This document shows positions 63,959-64,000 of a DNA stretch of 64,000 nucleotides, one piece after another (within the stretch, counting starts at the first letter, position 1; each line of letters begins with the position of its first letter). Below the pieces are notes generated by a model. The model had not been told where the DNA came from. It saw nothing but the letters and a program-made list of their open reading frames with translations, and did not search any database. The stretch comes from Haemophilus parainfluenzae (GTDB taxonomy: Bacteria > Pseudomonadota > Gammaproteobacteria > Enterobacterales > Pasteurellaceae). The translations under genes were made by a program, and so were the position numbers. Location of the stretch: NCBI RefSeq assembly GCF_003252755.1, contig NZ_QEPT01000003.1, forward strand, positions 181,876 through 245,875, read 5' to 3'.

Positions 63959-64000
63959 TTATTCCTTTAATAACTTCTTCTATCTCTTTCTGCTCTCACT

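Overview
The window is a stretch of Pasteurellaceae chromosome. It is closest in gene content and order to Haemophilus (H. influenzae / H. parainfluenzae type). The decisive sign is the 9-mer AAGTGCGGT (reverse ACCGCACTT), the Hin-type DNA uptake signal sequence. It occurs dozens of times, inside genes and as inverted pairs that form terminators. Gene content agrees: lipoprotein e(P4) and PnuC for NAD precursor scavenging, a peroxiredoxin-glutaredoxin fusion next to oxyR, an LppB-type NlpD, and heptose-based lipooligosaccharide genes. Species cannot be fixed from the sequence alone.

Layout. 1-2.1 kb: LOS heptose genes (rfaF partial, rfaD) and a membrane-anchored thioredoxin-like protein, all minus. 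2.1-8.6 kb: deoC, proS, nlpD with a small paralogous lipoprotein, yqaA, surE, truD. 8.7-17 kb: rraB, a SIMPL protein, slyD, the heat-shock protease pair hslVU with a recognisable sigma-32 promoter, the acid phosphatase aphA, rmuC, a UPF0114 protein, hslR and nudE. 17-25.4 kb: an OPT-family transporter, a small membrane protein, cysQ, then the oxidative pentose phosphate genes zwf-pgl-(GNAT, unknown gene)-gnd, with a palindrome-rich spacer before gnd. 25.4-32.5 kb: small genes, srmB/trmN6 divergent pair, pnuC, rapA, rluA. 32.6-46.5 kb: the complete alpha, spc and S10 ribosomal protein operons, all minus, with their expected regulatory leaders. 46.6-50.9 kb: ftsX-ftsE-ftsY with divergent rsmD-trmL. 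50.9-51.3 kb: a gene-poor spacer with a perfect CRP site, a promoter and small ORFs. 51.3-58.6 kb: glpR-glpG, a small membrane protein, PGdx, oxyR-fabR, hel, ftsB-ispD-ispF, mscL. 58.7-63.7 kb: trkA, an extra glycosyltransferase, rsmB, fmt, def. The window ends in a 5S rRNA gene on the minus strand, the 3' end of an rRNA operon.

Nearly everything is conserved housekeeping sequence. The less ordinary parts are: (i) near-perfect CRP sites upstream of hel, aphA and pnuC, which suggest cAMP-CRP control of NAD(P)/nucleotide scavenging; (ii) the 50.9-51.3 kb CRP-driven unit with no normal gene, whose best small ORF has a perfect Shine-Dalgarno and a W12/D16 pattern like a TnaC leader peptide; (iii) a 22-bp near-perfect inverted repeat plus two GGTACAA palindromes before gnd; (iv) a small lipoprotein that copies the N-terminal tail of NlpD; (v) a glycosyltransferase gene wedged into the def-fmt-rsmB-trkA cluster; (vi) paired uptake sequences serving as terminators throughout.
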